Shown here: piece after piece, positions 1-6,294 of the stretch
Layout: the number at the start of each line of letters is the position of its first letter
How positions within the stretch are numbered: the stretch's first letter is position 1
DNA from: Bacillota bacterium
GTDB lineage: Bacteria > Bacillota > Clostridia > Christensenellales > Borkfalkiaceae
Length of the DNA stretch: 11,836 nt
Direction: 5' to 3'
Assembly: GCA_003343805.1 (NCBI GenBank)
Contig: QAKM01000006.1
Span: forward strand, 1 to 11,836
Notes under the pieces: model-generated
What the model was told of the DNA's origin: nothing
Databases searched by the model: none
The model's input: the letters and a program-made list of their open reading frames with translations, nothing else
Program-made: the position numbers and the translations under genes

Positions 1-54
1 AGCAGCTGATTCGTAATCAGCAGGTCGCCGGTTCAAGTCCGGCCAGTAGCTCCA
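1..54 (+). tRNA. tRNA-Thr (anticodon CGU), 3' part
   Basis: The window starts inside this tRNA. The anticodon stem GCTGA (5-9) pairs with TCAGC (17-21) around the 7-nt loop TTCGTAA, placing anticodon CGT at 12-14, which reads the threonine codon ACG. A 5-nt variable loop follows, then a T arm (stem GCCGG 27-31 with CCGGC 39-43, loop TTCAAGT), the 3' acceptor strand 44-50, discriminator T51 and an encoded CCA at 52-54. The 5' acceptor strand and D arm lie before base 1. tRNA 3' ends are common integration sites for mobile elements, which fits the accessory-looking genes that follow. Confidence 0.95.
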
Positions 55-58
55 TTTA

Positions 59-109
59 CCCCATATATTGTAGTTATATCGCTAATGTAACCACAATATG
101 TGGGGTTTT
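59..109 (+). terminator. Terminator of the tRNA-Thr transcript
   Basis: CCCCATATATTGT (59-71) pairs, with one internal mismatch, with ACAATATGTGGGG (93-105) and is followed by TTTT. The long stem with a wide loop and T-tract directly behind the tRNA fits a Rho-independent terminator. Confidence 0.75.
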
Positions 110-150
110 CCTTTTATGATAAATTTGATTTTCATCGATTTTTCGCCTGT

Positions 151-171
151 TTTGGGGAACGTTTGGGGAAA
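151..171. repeat. Tandem 11-bp direct repeat (TTTGGGGAA core)
   Basis: TTTGGGGAAC (151-160) is followed by TTTGGGGAAA (162-171), a period of 11 bp or about one helical turn. The repeats lie about 100 bp beyond the tRNA 3' end in a stretch with no gene (about 110-211). Their position would suit arm-type integrase sites of an element that uses the tRNA as attachment site, but no integrase is visible, so the role is open. Confidence 0.4.
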
Positions 172-211
172 TAAACAATACGGGTGCTATAATTCAATCA
201 GCACGTTGATG

Positions 212-472
212 TCACTCAATATCCTTACCGACACCCTCCATGCGGATCTCTTTTACGATCTTGTCTGCAGCTTCTTCCTGATCCGGTCCGATCCTGTCAC
301 ACTCGCCCGCCAAGTCCTTTTGCAGCTCCTTCATGGCGTGGATCGCAGCATTCTCCTTACAAACGGCTATGTTCTCGTCCGCAAGCGAGCCGGGATCATC
401 CTTATGAAGCAATTCTGTGTACGGATTCTTCCTCGGATCAAGGGTTTTGATATCGTATTCTTCCCGCATCAT
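212..472 (-). CDS. Small protein coupled to a Phd-type antitoxin (unknown function)
   Basis: This is an 86-aa acidic protein that I cannot assign to a family with certainty. Its start overlaps the stop of the upstream phd-like gene as ATGA, with a purine-rich GAGAGGA a little upstream, so the two are translationally coupled. A second ATG follows directly and could also be used. The N-terminus (REEYD...RKNPY) resembles the opening of small CopG/BrnA-like antitoxins, but the ribbon-helix-helix segment expected after it is missing. The C-terminal half is a charged helix-rich stretch ending near KIVKEIR, reminiscent of toxin-binding tails of AbrB-type antitoxins. The position is where a toxin would normally be, yet no RelE, Doc or PIN motifs are visible. 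It could be an antitoxin-like partner, a divergent toxin or a remnant. Confidence 0.6.
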   Translation of the reverse strand: MMREEYDIKTLDPRKNPYTELLHKDDPGSLADENIAVCKENAAIHAMKELQKDLAGECDRIGPDQEEAADKIVKEIRMEGVGKDIE

Positions 473-681
473 GTTACATTTTCATCCTCTCGTTGATTTT
501 TGCGCATGACTTTCATCTGTTTCAGGATAGACAATGTCTCCTCAAAGTTCTCTTCCGAGCCCTCGATCATGAGAGCGGAGGGTTTTCCATTCTCGGTTAT
601 GACTACCAAATGCTCCGCAGCCACAGAAGAAAGAACGGTCTCTGTATTGTTGCTCAATTCATGAATGCTATAGAACCTCAT
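469..681 (-). CDS. Phd/YefM-family antitoxin
   Basis: This 70-aa protein has the short Phd/YefM layout: an N-terminal segment MRFYSIHELSNN that would form the DNA-binding edge, a central VVITENGKPSALMI strand-turn-strand typical of the family (usually written as 'I T.nGkp.avli'), and a charged C-terminal helix that in relatives binds the toxin. In known systems Phd-type proteins neutralise RelE- or Doc-type toxins and repress their own operon by binding palindromes in the promoter. The start ATG (679-681) has the Shine-Dalgarno AAGGGGG at 690-696, 8 nt away. The downstream gene overlaps by four bases. No recognisable toxin gene accompanies it in this window. Confidence 0.85.
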   Translation of the reverse strand: MRFYSIHELSNNTETVLSSVAAEHLVVITENGKPSALMIEGSEENFEETLSILKQMKVMRKNQREDENVT

Positions 682-703
682 TGCTTATACCCCCTTGCTT
701 AAA

Positions 704-735
704 TATAGTATAAACTATAATATAACACATGTCAA
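704..735 (-). promoter_or_regulatory. Promoter of the phd-like operon with overlapping palindrome
   Basis: Read on the minus strand, -35 TTGACA (730-735) and -10 TATACT (707-712) are separated by 17 bp. A perfect inverted repeat, TATAGT (704-709) and ACTATA (714-719) with a 4-bp spacer, covers the -10 element. This is the expected site for autorepression by the Phd-type protein; the binding itself is inferred. Confidence 0.8.
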
Positions 736-841
736 GTCCCAACGAAAATAGAAGAAACGATCCGGGAAGGGCATTGCCGCAAAACAGGAGGGGTGCCATC
801 CTGGATCCCCAACTCCCAGGAAAAAGGCAGGGGACTTGACA
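730..841. repeat. 11-bp inverted repeat spanning two divergent -35 elements
   Basis: TGTCAAGTCCC (730-740) and GGGACTTGACA (831-841) are perfect inverted copies. Each contains the TTGACA -35 hexamer of one of the two divergent promoters plus five further identical bases. The 90 bp between them hold no gene; they contain a weak hairpin, TCCTGG (799-804) with CCAGGA (816-821). Confidence 0.7.
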
Positions 842-864
842 CAGCGGCGCTCCCATGATACAAT
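836..864 (+). promoter_or_regulatory. Consensus extended -10 promoter ending 6 bp before the ATG
   Basis: -35 TTGACA (836-841), a 17-bp spacer ending in the extended -10 motif TGA (856-858), and -10 TACAAT (859-864). Only GCTGCC separates the -10 from the ATG at 871, so transcription should start at or next to the start codon, giving a leaderless mRNA. Confidence 0.8.
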
Positions 865-870
865 GCTGCC

Positions 871-1416
871 ATGAAACGATATTCCTGCCGTGGCGCACTG
901 GCGATCTTTATTTACTGCATCCTTGTCCTGATGCTTACAGCGGCAGTCTACCTGCTCGTCTTAGTCTTTCGCGGCGAAGCGATACTCGATAACTCTCTTC
1001 TCGGGATCTTTATTTCCGTTTTGATTTCGATCGGCCTGATCGCAGCCGCGGCGGTCCATCTTGTCGGAATGTTCCGAAAGGCGATCACCTTTTCCGAGAC
1101 CAACCTCTCCGTCAAAAGCGATTTTCCGCGCGGACTGCGCATCGATCAATATGCGGTAAGGGTCAGATATGAAGATATCGTCGGCCTAGAATGTCAAAGA
1201 ACAAAGCCACGCGCTCCCGAATATGTTTCCTATGCTCTGCCCATCCTCTTGATCCGCTGTAAATACGGTAAAACCCGGAAGATCTCCCTCCGTTGTTTCT
1301 CCAAAGGGCAGCGGGAAAAGATCATCGAGGAACTTATCCTCCGCGTGGAAGCAACAGGCAAAACCCTTCCCGTGCGTTCCGCCGAACTTCTGCTGTCCAA
1401 GGTCAGGACACGATGA
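871..1416 (+). CDS. Small membrane protein with two helices and a cytosolic domain
   Basis: This 181-aa protein has two hydrophobic segments, about residues 8-33 and 44-68, followed by a soluble domain of roughly 110 residues. The soluble part (strand-rich ITFSETNLSV...AVRVRYEDIVGLEC...YALPILLIRCKYGKTRKISL, then a helix GQREKIIEELI) has the pattern of bacterial PH-like domains, in which a strand marked 'Y.dI..l' precedes further strands and a C-terminal helix. That assignment is an inference; no function is known. There is no Shine-Dalgarno sequence before the ATG; the consensus promoter ends six bases upstream, pointing to leaderless translation. It is divergent from the phd-like operon and 85 bp upstream of the hicB-like gene on the same strand. 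Confidence 0.75.
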   Translation: MKRYSCRGALAIFIYCILVLMLTAAVYLLVLVFRGEAILDNSLLGIFISVLISIGLIAAAAVHLVGMFRKAITFSETNLSVKSDFPRGLRIDQYAVRVRYEDIVGLECQRTKPRAPEYVSYALPILLIRCKYGKTRKISLRCFSKGQREKIIEELILRVEATGKTLPVRSAELLLSKVRTR

Positions 1417-1501
1417 CCCGCTCCCCCAAACGCTCAACGCCTCTTTAGCACATGAGAGGAGGCACCGACCTCCACGAAAAACCATTCCCAGGAGAAGCTC
1501 C

Positions 1502-1972
1502 ATGAAACCCATCGTCTATCCTGCTGTCTTTCATAAAGAGGAAAATGCATACCTTGTAGAATTTCCCGATCTTCCAGGCTGTATCACCTACGGAAATGAT
1601 CTTATAGAGGCATTTTTGATGGCGGGAGACGCCCTCAAGACCTGGCTCTGCGACCCGACCGACGAATATCCCGCTCCTACGCCCTTATCGGAGATCAAAC
1701 GGCAAGAAGGGGATCTCATTCAACTTATCCGGCCGGCGCTCTACCGAACGGAATATGCGAAACAATATTGGATCGAGGAAGCGATCGAAAAGGGGCTCGA
1801 TAAACGCGGCCTGACCCAAGAACAGGCGTGCGTCATCCTCGGCATAGAGCCGGCGTACCTGAAAGACATCCTTTCCGGAACCATTACCCCGACGCACGAA
1901 ATGGCAGAGCGCATCGCTCTTTTATTAGACTTTGACCCGAAGATCTTCTTTCTTGATGACGAAGAAGAATAA
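1502..1972 (+). CDS. Solitary HicB-like antitoxin with C-terminal HTH
   Basis: The protein has 156 aa. Residues 5-48 carry the HicB fold signature: YPAVFHKEENAYLVEFPDLPGC, a turn and the helix EAFLMAGDALKTWL. In known systems this partial RNase H-like domain binds and blocks the mRNA interferase HicA. Residues about 100-145 form an XRE-like helix-turn-helix (LTQEQACVILGIEPAYLKDILSG...MAERIALLL), as in longer HicB proteins that repress their own operon. The tail is acidic (DDEEE). The start has the Shine-Dalgarno AGGAG about 8 nt upstream. HicA, normally directly next to HicB, is absent: the 85 bp before and 155 bp after are too short or lack a reading frame with its catalytic histidine. The gene is therefore an orphan antitoxin or a stand-alone regulator. 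Confidence 0.88.
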   Translation: MKPIVYPAVFHKEENAYLVEFPDLPGCITYGNDLIEAFLMAGDALKTWLCDPTDEYPAPTPLSEIKRQEGDLIQLIRPALYRTEYAKQYWIEEAIEKGLDKRGLTQEQACVILGIEPAYLKDILSGTITPTHEMAERIALLLDFDPKIFFLDDEEE

Positions 1973-2051
1973 AAACTGCAACTTACCAGCCATTCAAGCA
2001 CCGATCAAGACAAATCGATCCGAGCACGCCAAGAGTAAAAATTCCTAAACA

Positions 2052-2090
2052 AAACTTTTCTTAAGGGTATTGATTTTCCTTTAAAAGTTT
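2052..2090. repeat. Inverted repeat around the sialidase-fold gene promoter
   Basis: AAACTTTT (2052-2059) and AAAAGTTT (2083-2090) are perfect inverted copies. They bracket the -35 element, and the right arm lies in the -35/-10 spacer, a position suited to a repressor operator. The sequence is AT-rich, so chance is possible. Confidence 0.4.
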
Positions 2091-2098
2091 GCTATAAT
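2070..2098 (+). promoter_or_regulatory. Promoter of the sialidase-fold gene
   Basis: -35 TTGATT (2070-2075), a 17-bp spacer ending in TGC (extended -10 form), and -10 TATAAT (2093-2098). The expected start is near 2105, leaving a leader of about 23 nt that contains the Shine-Dalgarno AGGGGGA (2116-2122). Confidence 0.85.
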
Positions 2099-2127
2099 AG
2101 ACTTATTAAAACGATAGGGGGAAAACC

Positions 2128-3273
2128 ATGGCACTCAAACTCAACAAAGAATTTTTCGGCGTTGTGATGGCTCCGAAAAAAGAGGAAGTCTATCCCGGCG
2201 GCGGCGTGCTCTATCCGCGCGTCATCGAACTGCACCATGCAGGCGAGGAAAACGGTACTCTCTTGGCAACGTTCGACCATTCCACGCTCAAAGAGCCGCC
2301 CGTCTCGCCCATCTACGAGAGCACGGACGGCGGCAAGACCTGGACGCACCGCTCGGACATGGCAGACACCAAAAACGGATGGGGCATCCGCTTCCAACCC
2401 GTTTTGTTTGAACTCCCGCAGCAGTGCGGCGACCTGCCTGCCGGGACCATTCTCTTTTCCGGCAACTCCGTTCCGCTCGATTTCCACGCAACGGAACTCC
2501 AGCTCTATATCAGCCGCGACCACGGCAGAACATGGGAGTATCGCTCGAGCTATGCGATCGGCGGACCTCCCGTCGAGCAGAACTTTGATGAGCTCGGGCC
2601 CGTATGGGAACCCTTCATCTACCTCAACAAAGAAGGGGATATCACGATCGTCTTTACCGACGAACGTCCGCATACCGATCGCCGCCTCAATCAGACACTG
2701 GCCGTCATCAGCTCCAAGGACGGCGGCAAAACATGGGGAGAGGAGAAGCTCGTCGTGGCGATCCCGGACGGGGTGCATCGTCCCGGCATGGCCATCGTGA
2801 CGCAGCTTCCCAACGGAAAGTACTTCATGTGCTATGAGATCGTGGGCGAACCCGACTGCGACGTCCATTTCAAGATGAGTGACGACGGGATGGATTTCGG
2901 CGATCCCGCTTCGTGGGGGACCCGCCCCGAGACGAAGGAAGGAAAGTTTGTCGGCAGTATGCCATACTGTCTGTGGACAAAGAACGGCGGTCCGAACGGC
3001 ACGATCATTCTGAGCGGCAAACGCGACAGCGGATGGCTTGGCCTCAGGGATCCCGGGAATTTCCTCGTCAACTACAATCTCGGCGAAGGACCTTGGGAGC
3101 AAGTGCCGATGCTCGTTTCCTACGATTCCCGCATCCACCAAGCGGGATGGAGCATGGGCATGGCCGTCATCGAAAACGACAGCAAACTCATCCAGCTTGC
3201 ACCGACGCAGATGGACCCCATCCTCCTGCAGATTACTTACGGTCTTGCATCGATGGAAACGACAGAGGACTAA
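2128..3273 (+). CDS. Intracellular sialidase-fold (Asp-box) glycoside hydrolase
   Basis: The protein has 381 aa. Three Asp-box repeats (S-x-D-x-G-x-T-W) are visible: STDGGKTW at about 65-72, SRDHGRTW at 129-136 and SSKDGGKTW at 195-203, the hallmark of six-bladed propeller sialidases and relatives. The N-terminal YPRVIEL...NGTLLATF matches the first blade of this fold, with R31 as a likely substrate-pocket arginine. There is no signal peptide or membrane segment, so it should act in the cytosol on imported oligosaccharides. The glutamates in VWEPF (E161) and MCYEI (E237) have a spacing and context like the catalytic pair of GH93 exo-arabinanases; a GH33-type sialidase, which uses Asp, Tyr/Glu and an arginine triad, is an alternative. 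Specificity cannot be read from sequence alone. It stands alone between its own promoter and terminator. Confidence 0.85.
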   Translation: MALKLNKEFFGVVMAPKKEEVYPGGGVLYPRVIELHHAGEENGTLLATFDHSTLKEPPVSPIYESTDGGKTWTHRSDMADTKNGWGIRFQPVLFELPQQCGDLPAGTILFSGNSVPLDFHATELQLYISRDHGRTWEYRSSYAIGGPPVEQNFDELGPVWEPFIYLNKEGDITIVFTDERPHTDRRLNQTLAVISSKDGGKTWGEEKLVVAIPDGVHRPGMAIVTQLPNGKYFMCYEIVGEPDCDVHFKMSDDGMDFGDPASWGTRPETKEGKFVGSMPYCLWTKNGGPNGTIILSGKRDSGWLGLRDPGNFLVNYNLGEGPWEQVPMLVSYDSRIHQAGWSMGMAVIENDSKLIQLAPTQMDPILLQITYGLASMETTED

Positions 3274-3280
3274 AATCGAC

Positions 3281-3319
3281 AAAAATAAGGACTGTGGCAC
3301 TCCCGCAGTCCTTATTTTT
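3281..3319. terminator. Bidirectional terminator between convergent genes
   Basis: AAAAATAAGGACTG (3281-3294) pairs perfectly with CAGTCCTTATTTTT (3306-3319). T-rich ends on both strands let it end the sialidase-fold gene on the plus strand and the ABC-F operon on the minus strand. Confidence 0.92.
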
Positions 3320-3388
3320 ATAACGAAAACGTATTATTTGCCAATTTGCATAGTATTATGCCAGACATAATTACTTGTGCTCATCTAT

Positions 3389-5254
3389 TTAAATGAGCGT
3401 TTCATATTCTTCATAGAGGAGATCGGATTCTTGGCGCAGCTCCTCCAGCCGCTGCGTGATCTCGCGCACGGCATTGTAGTCGGCCGCACGCGCAGCAAGT
3501 TCCTCGTTGAGAGAGACTTCCTCCGCCTCCAACGCCTCCAGACGCTGTTCGATCTCTTTGGTCCGCTGTTTCCGCTTTGCCTCACGAGCACGATCTTCCT
3601 TTGTGCGATACCCCTGCACGGGCGGCCTCTCTTTTTCTGCTTTCTCTTTGAGAGGGGCAGGCTTTTTCTCCGCGCTGCGTCCGTCCAGAAATTCCCGATA
3701 GCTTCCGGAAAAGACGGTCAGTTTCTCGTCCTCGATGAGCGCAATTTTTCCGGCGACCGCCTCGATGAAGCGGCGGTCATGAGAAACGAACAGAATGGTC
3801 CCGTCAAACGCCTTCAGTGCTTCCTCAAGCGCTTCCCGAGCGGGAAGATCGAGATGGTTCGTGGGCTCATCCAGAAAGAGCACGTTGCCGCGTCGGCTTT
3901 CCAGAAGCGCAAGCTCAAGTTTGGCTCGCAGGCCCCCGGAGAGCTCTTTGACCTTTTTATTGACATCCTCCGCTTCGATCCCGGCCTGCGCCAGGAGCTT
4001 GCGTGCATCCGTCTGCGTCATCAGACTGTTCTTTCCCCAGAAGGCGTCGAGTACGCGATCCTCAGGATCGAGATCGGCATTCTCCTGATCGTAATAGACG
4101 ATGCGCACAAACTTGGCGTGCTGTACCTTCTCATCCGACCGCAGAAGATACTTTAAAAGCGTGGTCTTGCCCGTTCCGTTTTCTCCCGTGAGTGCACACT
4201 TTTCGCCGCGCAAGAGGGTAAAACAGCCGTCCTTTATGAGCGTTTTGCCGTCGATGGTCAGGTCAAAGTGCTGCGCATCGACGACCCGTTCATAGGGCTG
4301 CGTATCATAGGAAAAGACAAAACGCGGCGGCTTGGGCGGGGGAACGGGCTTTTCCAGCTTGTCCATTCGCTCCAACTGATTGACGCGGGAGAGCGCGCTC
4401 TTCGCCGTCGTGGCTCGAACGAGATTGCGATCGATGTAATCCTGCAGCTTTGCGATCTCCTCCTGCTGCTTCTCATATTCCCGCCACTGCTGCTTCAGAA
4501 GCTCTTCTTTGAGCACCTTATACTTGCTGTAATTCCCCTTGAAGGAAAGCACCTTTCCGCGCTCCAACTCCAACGTGCGCGCGGTCAGACGGTCCAAAAA
4601 GTATCGATCATGAGAGACGATGAGCATCGCCCCGCGATAGGATGTAAGATAATCTTCCAACCAGAAGAGCGTCTTGATATCGAGGTGATTGGTCGGCTCG
4701 TCGAGGATGAGGAGCTCCGGCTCTTCCAGAAGGAGACGGCACAGCTTCAGGCGCGTCTTTTCGCCGCCCGACATCGTGGAGACGATCTGATCGTACATCG
4801 TCTCGAACCCCATTCCGTTGAGAACGGTGCGGATGCGCACATCCACATGATAACTGTCCCGGGCATCGATGCGCTTTTGCAGGCTCTCGATCTCGGAGGA
4901 AAGGGCGACGCGCTCCTTCTCTCCCGCTGCCGAAAAGGCACCCTGCACCTGCTCGAGACGATCGATGAGGCGGCGATCCTCTTCAAACACTTCGCTCATG
5001 ACGGAGTAAACGGAACCGCCCGACTCCAACCCGCCATTCTGCGGCAGATAGCCGATCTTTAAATTGTTTTTGCGAAAAATGCTGCCCTCATCCGGGACAA
5101 GCTCCCCGAGCAGCAGCCTTAAAAGCGTAGTCTTTCCTTCGCCGTTTCCGCCGATGAACCCGACGCTCTCGTTTTCATGCAGCGAAAAACAGACATCCCG
5201 CAGTATAGGGACATCCCGATAGGAAAAGGAAACATTTTCAAAGGATATGAGCAT
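3389..5254 (-). CDS. ABC-F family ATPase (ribosome-associated type)
   Basis: The protein has 621 aa with two ATP-binding cassettes and no membrane segment, so it is not a transporter. The first cassette has Walker A GGNGEGKTT (about 35-43), signature MSGGEKTRL (161-169), Walker B LLILDEPTNHLD (181-192) and switch H215. The second has GENGTGKTT (357-365), a variant signature LSGGL (438-442), VLFLDEPTNHLD (458-469) and H492. Between them lies the helical linker with RNLVRATTAKSALSRVNQLERMDKLEKP, the arm that in characterised ABC-F factors reaches the ribosomal E/P site. A charged C-terminal coiled coil (about 550-618) follows, as in Uup/YdiF-type members. These proteins act on ribosomes, some giving antibiotic protection; which role applies here is open. 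Shine-Dalgarno GGAG lies at 5261-5264. It is the last gene of a minus-strand operon. Confidence 0.93.
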   Translation of the reverse strand: MLISFENVSFSYRDVPILRDVCFSLHENESVGFIGGNGEGKTTLLRLLLGELVPDEGSIFRKNNLKIGYLPQNGGLESGGSVYSVMSEVFEEDRRLIDRLEQVQGAFSAAGEKERVALSSEIESLQKRIDARDSYHVDVRIRTVLNGMGFETMYDQIVSTMSGGEKTRLKLCRLLLEEPELLILDEPTNHLDIKTLFWLEDYLTSYRGAMLIVSHDRYFLDRLTARTLELERGKVLSFKGNYSKYKVLKEELLKQQWREYEKQQEEIAKLQDYIDRNLVRATTAKSALSRVNQLERMDKLEKPVPPPKPPRFVFSYDTQPYERVVDAQHFDLTIDGKTLIKDGCFTLLRGEKCALTGENGTGKTTLLKYLLRSDEKVQHAKFVRIVYYDQENADLDPEDRVLDAFWGKNSLMTQTDARKLLAQAGIEAEDVNKKVKELSGGLRAKLELALLESRRGNVLFLDEPTNHLDLPAREALEEALKAFDGTILFVSHDRRFIEAVAGKIALIEDEKLTVFSGSYREFLDGRSAEKKPAPLKEKAEKERPPVQGYRTKEDRAREAKRKQRTKEIEQRLEALEAEEVSLNEELAARAADYNAVREITQRLEELRQESDLLYEEYETLI

Positions 5255-5414
5255 ACTTTTCTCCGTTTGAGAGATGCTTTAAGACATGGACCGATCCGAT
5301 CTTCTCGGTGCAGTGCGGCGCGCGGAAGAGGCTCTCCGCAGCGCACCGCCCAACCAATGTGCCAAGTGGACAAAACGTCTCACCGCGCTCAAATTCCGTC
5401 TCATGCAGAACCAT
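5238..5414 (-). CDS. Possible 58-aa gene between pflX-like and ABC-F genes
   Basis: A 58-codon reading frame starts 19 nt after the stop of the radical SAM gene and overlaps the ABC-F start by 17 nt, filling almost exactly a 179-bp gap in an otherwise tightly packed operon. The product (MVLHETEFERGETFCPLGTL...) has three cysteines and five histidines, with C15, C24 and H34-C35 spaced so that metal binding is conceivable. I do not recognise a family. The only ribosome-binding candidate is a weak AGG about 10 nt upstream. It could be a real small protein, an upstream frame that couples or tunes ABC-F translation, or chance. Confidence 0.35.
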   Translation of the reverse strand: MVLHETEFERGETFCPLGTLVGRCAAESLFRAPHCTEKIGSVHVLKHLSNGEKYAHIL

Positions 5415-5433
5415 CCCGATAAGGCCTGATCTT

Positions 5434-6288
5434 TCAGAAATCCCAGGTGGGGATAAAGGCCTTTTGCGCACTCTCTTTTTCCTGCGTAAAGAGGGTCTCG
5501 AACCCAAACGCCTCCGCATGATCGAGAACGCGGCGATACTCGCGCGCCGTGATGGGGCGGTTGAGTTCGGGAAAGCCTGCGATCTCGCCCATCGGGGTGT
5601 ACTGCCGCATGAGGGAGATCGGGACCTCCTTGGGAAGCGTTTCCTTCAGAAAGTCCAAGACCTTCAGCGAATCGGAGGTACACATCGGAAGAACGAGATG
5701 GCGTACGATACAACCCGAGAGCATCTTGCCCGTTTCGTCATAAGAGACGGGCTTTTTCGCCATGAATGCAACGGCTTCGGCGGCACGTTCAAAATAATCT
5801 TTTCTTCCCGTATAGCGCTCGGAGAGAGCAGGGGAGCAAAACTTCAGATCGGGAAGATACACATCGATGTAAGGATCGATGCGCTCAAGCGCCGAAACGA
5901 GGCCATATCCGCTTGAGTTGTAGACAACAGGGATCCCGGGCCGACGAAGAGAGAGGGCCTCCAGAATGAGATCGGAGACATGATCGGGCGTCACGAGATT
6001 GATGTTATCCGCACCCATCTCTTCAAGCTGCGCAAAAATATCGCTCAGCTCCTTCGGAGACACCTCTTTGCCGCGCCTTGCCCGCGAGACCTCATAATTC
6101 TGGCAGAACACGCAGCGCAGCGAACAGCCGCCGAAAAAGACCGTCCCGCTCCCGTTCCGATGCGAGATGGGCGGCTCCTCAAAGGGATGAAGATAATATT
6201 TTGCTACCGTGAGCCCCTTTACGCCGCAACGGCCGGGGATCTTTTCCCGATCTGCCCCGCAGGCAACGGGGCAAAGCCTGCATTCCAT
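5434..6288 (-). CDS. PflA-like radical SAM protein (PflX/COG1313 type)
   Basis: The protein has 284 aa. The radical SAM motif is GGCSLRCVFCQNYEVS, with C55, C59 and C62 in C-x3-C-x2-C spacing for the [4Fe-4S] cluster that cleaves S-adenosylmethionine. The N-terminal ECRLCPVACGADREKIPGRCG has four further cysteines (C3, C6, C10, C21), the pattern of the PflX branch related to pyruvate formate-lyase activating enzymes. Later segments (NINLVTPDH, PVVYNSSGYG, YLPDLKF) match the half-barrel of this group. Family members are thought to activate or modify a partner, but the target of this branch is not established and no glycyl radical enzyme is nearby. The ATG (6286-6288) has no Shine-Dalgarno and lies 6 bp from a -10 element, so the mRNA appears leaderless. 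It heads an operon with the ABC-F gene and is divergent from metK. Confidence 0.9.
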   Translation of the reverse strand: MECRLCPVACGADREKIPGRCGVKGLTVAKYYLHPFEEPPISHRNGSGTVFFGGCSLRCVFCQNYEVSRARRGKEVSPKELSDIFAQLEEMGADNINLVTPDHVSDLILEALSLRRPGIPVVYNSSGYGLVSALERIDPYIDVYLPDLKFCSPALSERYTGRKDYFERAAEAVAFMAKKPVSYDETGKMLSGCIVRHLVLPMCTSDSLKVLDFLKETLPKEVPISLMRQYTPMGEIAGFPELNRPITAREYRRVLDHAEAFGFETLFTQEKESAQKAFIPTWDF

Positions 6289-6294
6289 AGGGCG

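Noticed and set aside
1417..1501. Hidden hicA gene before the HicB-like gene
   Set aside because: Only 85 bp are available; HicA needs about 180 bp. It holds just a small hairpin (GGAGG with CCTCC) and the ribosome-binding site.
1973..2050. Terminator after the HicB-like gene
   Set aside because: No convincing stem followed by a T-run was found; only short palindromes such as GAAGATCTTC at the end of the gene.
2092..3300. 402-codon open frame on the minus strand opposite the glycosidase
   Set aside because: The plus-strand protein has clear Asp-boxes, promoter and ribosome-binding site; the opposite frame has no recognisable domain and arises from G/C-rich third positions.
3377..5062. Long plus-strand frames (259 and 264 codons) opposite the ABC-F gene
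   Set aside because: Both are antisense to well-conserved ATPase motifs and have no start signals.
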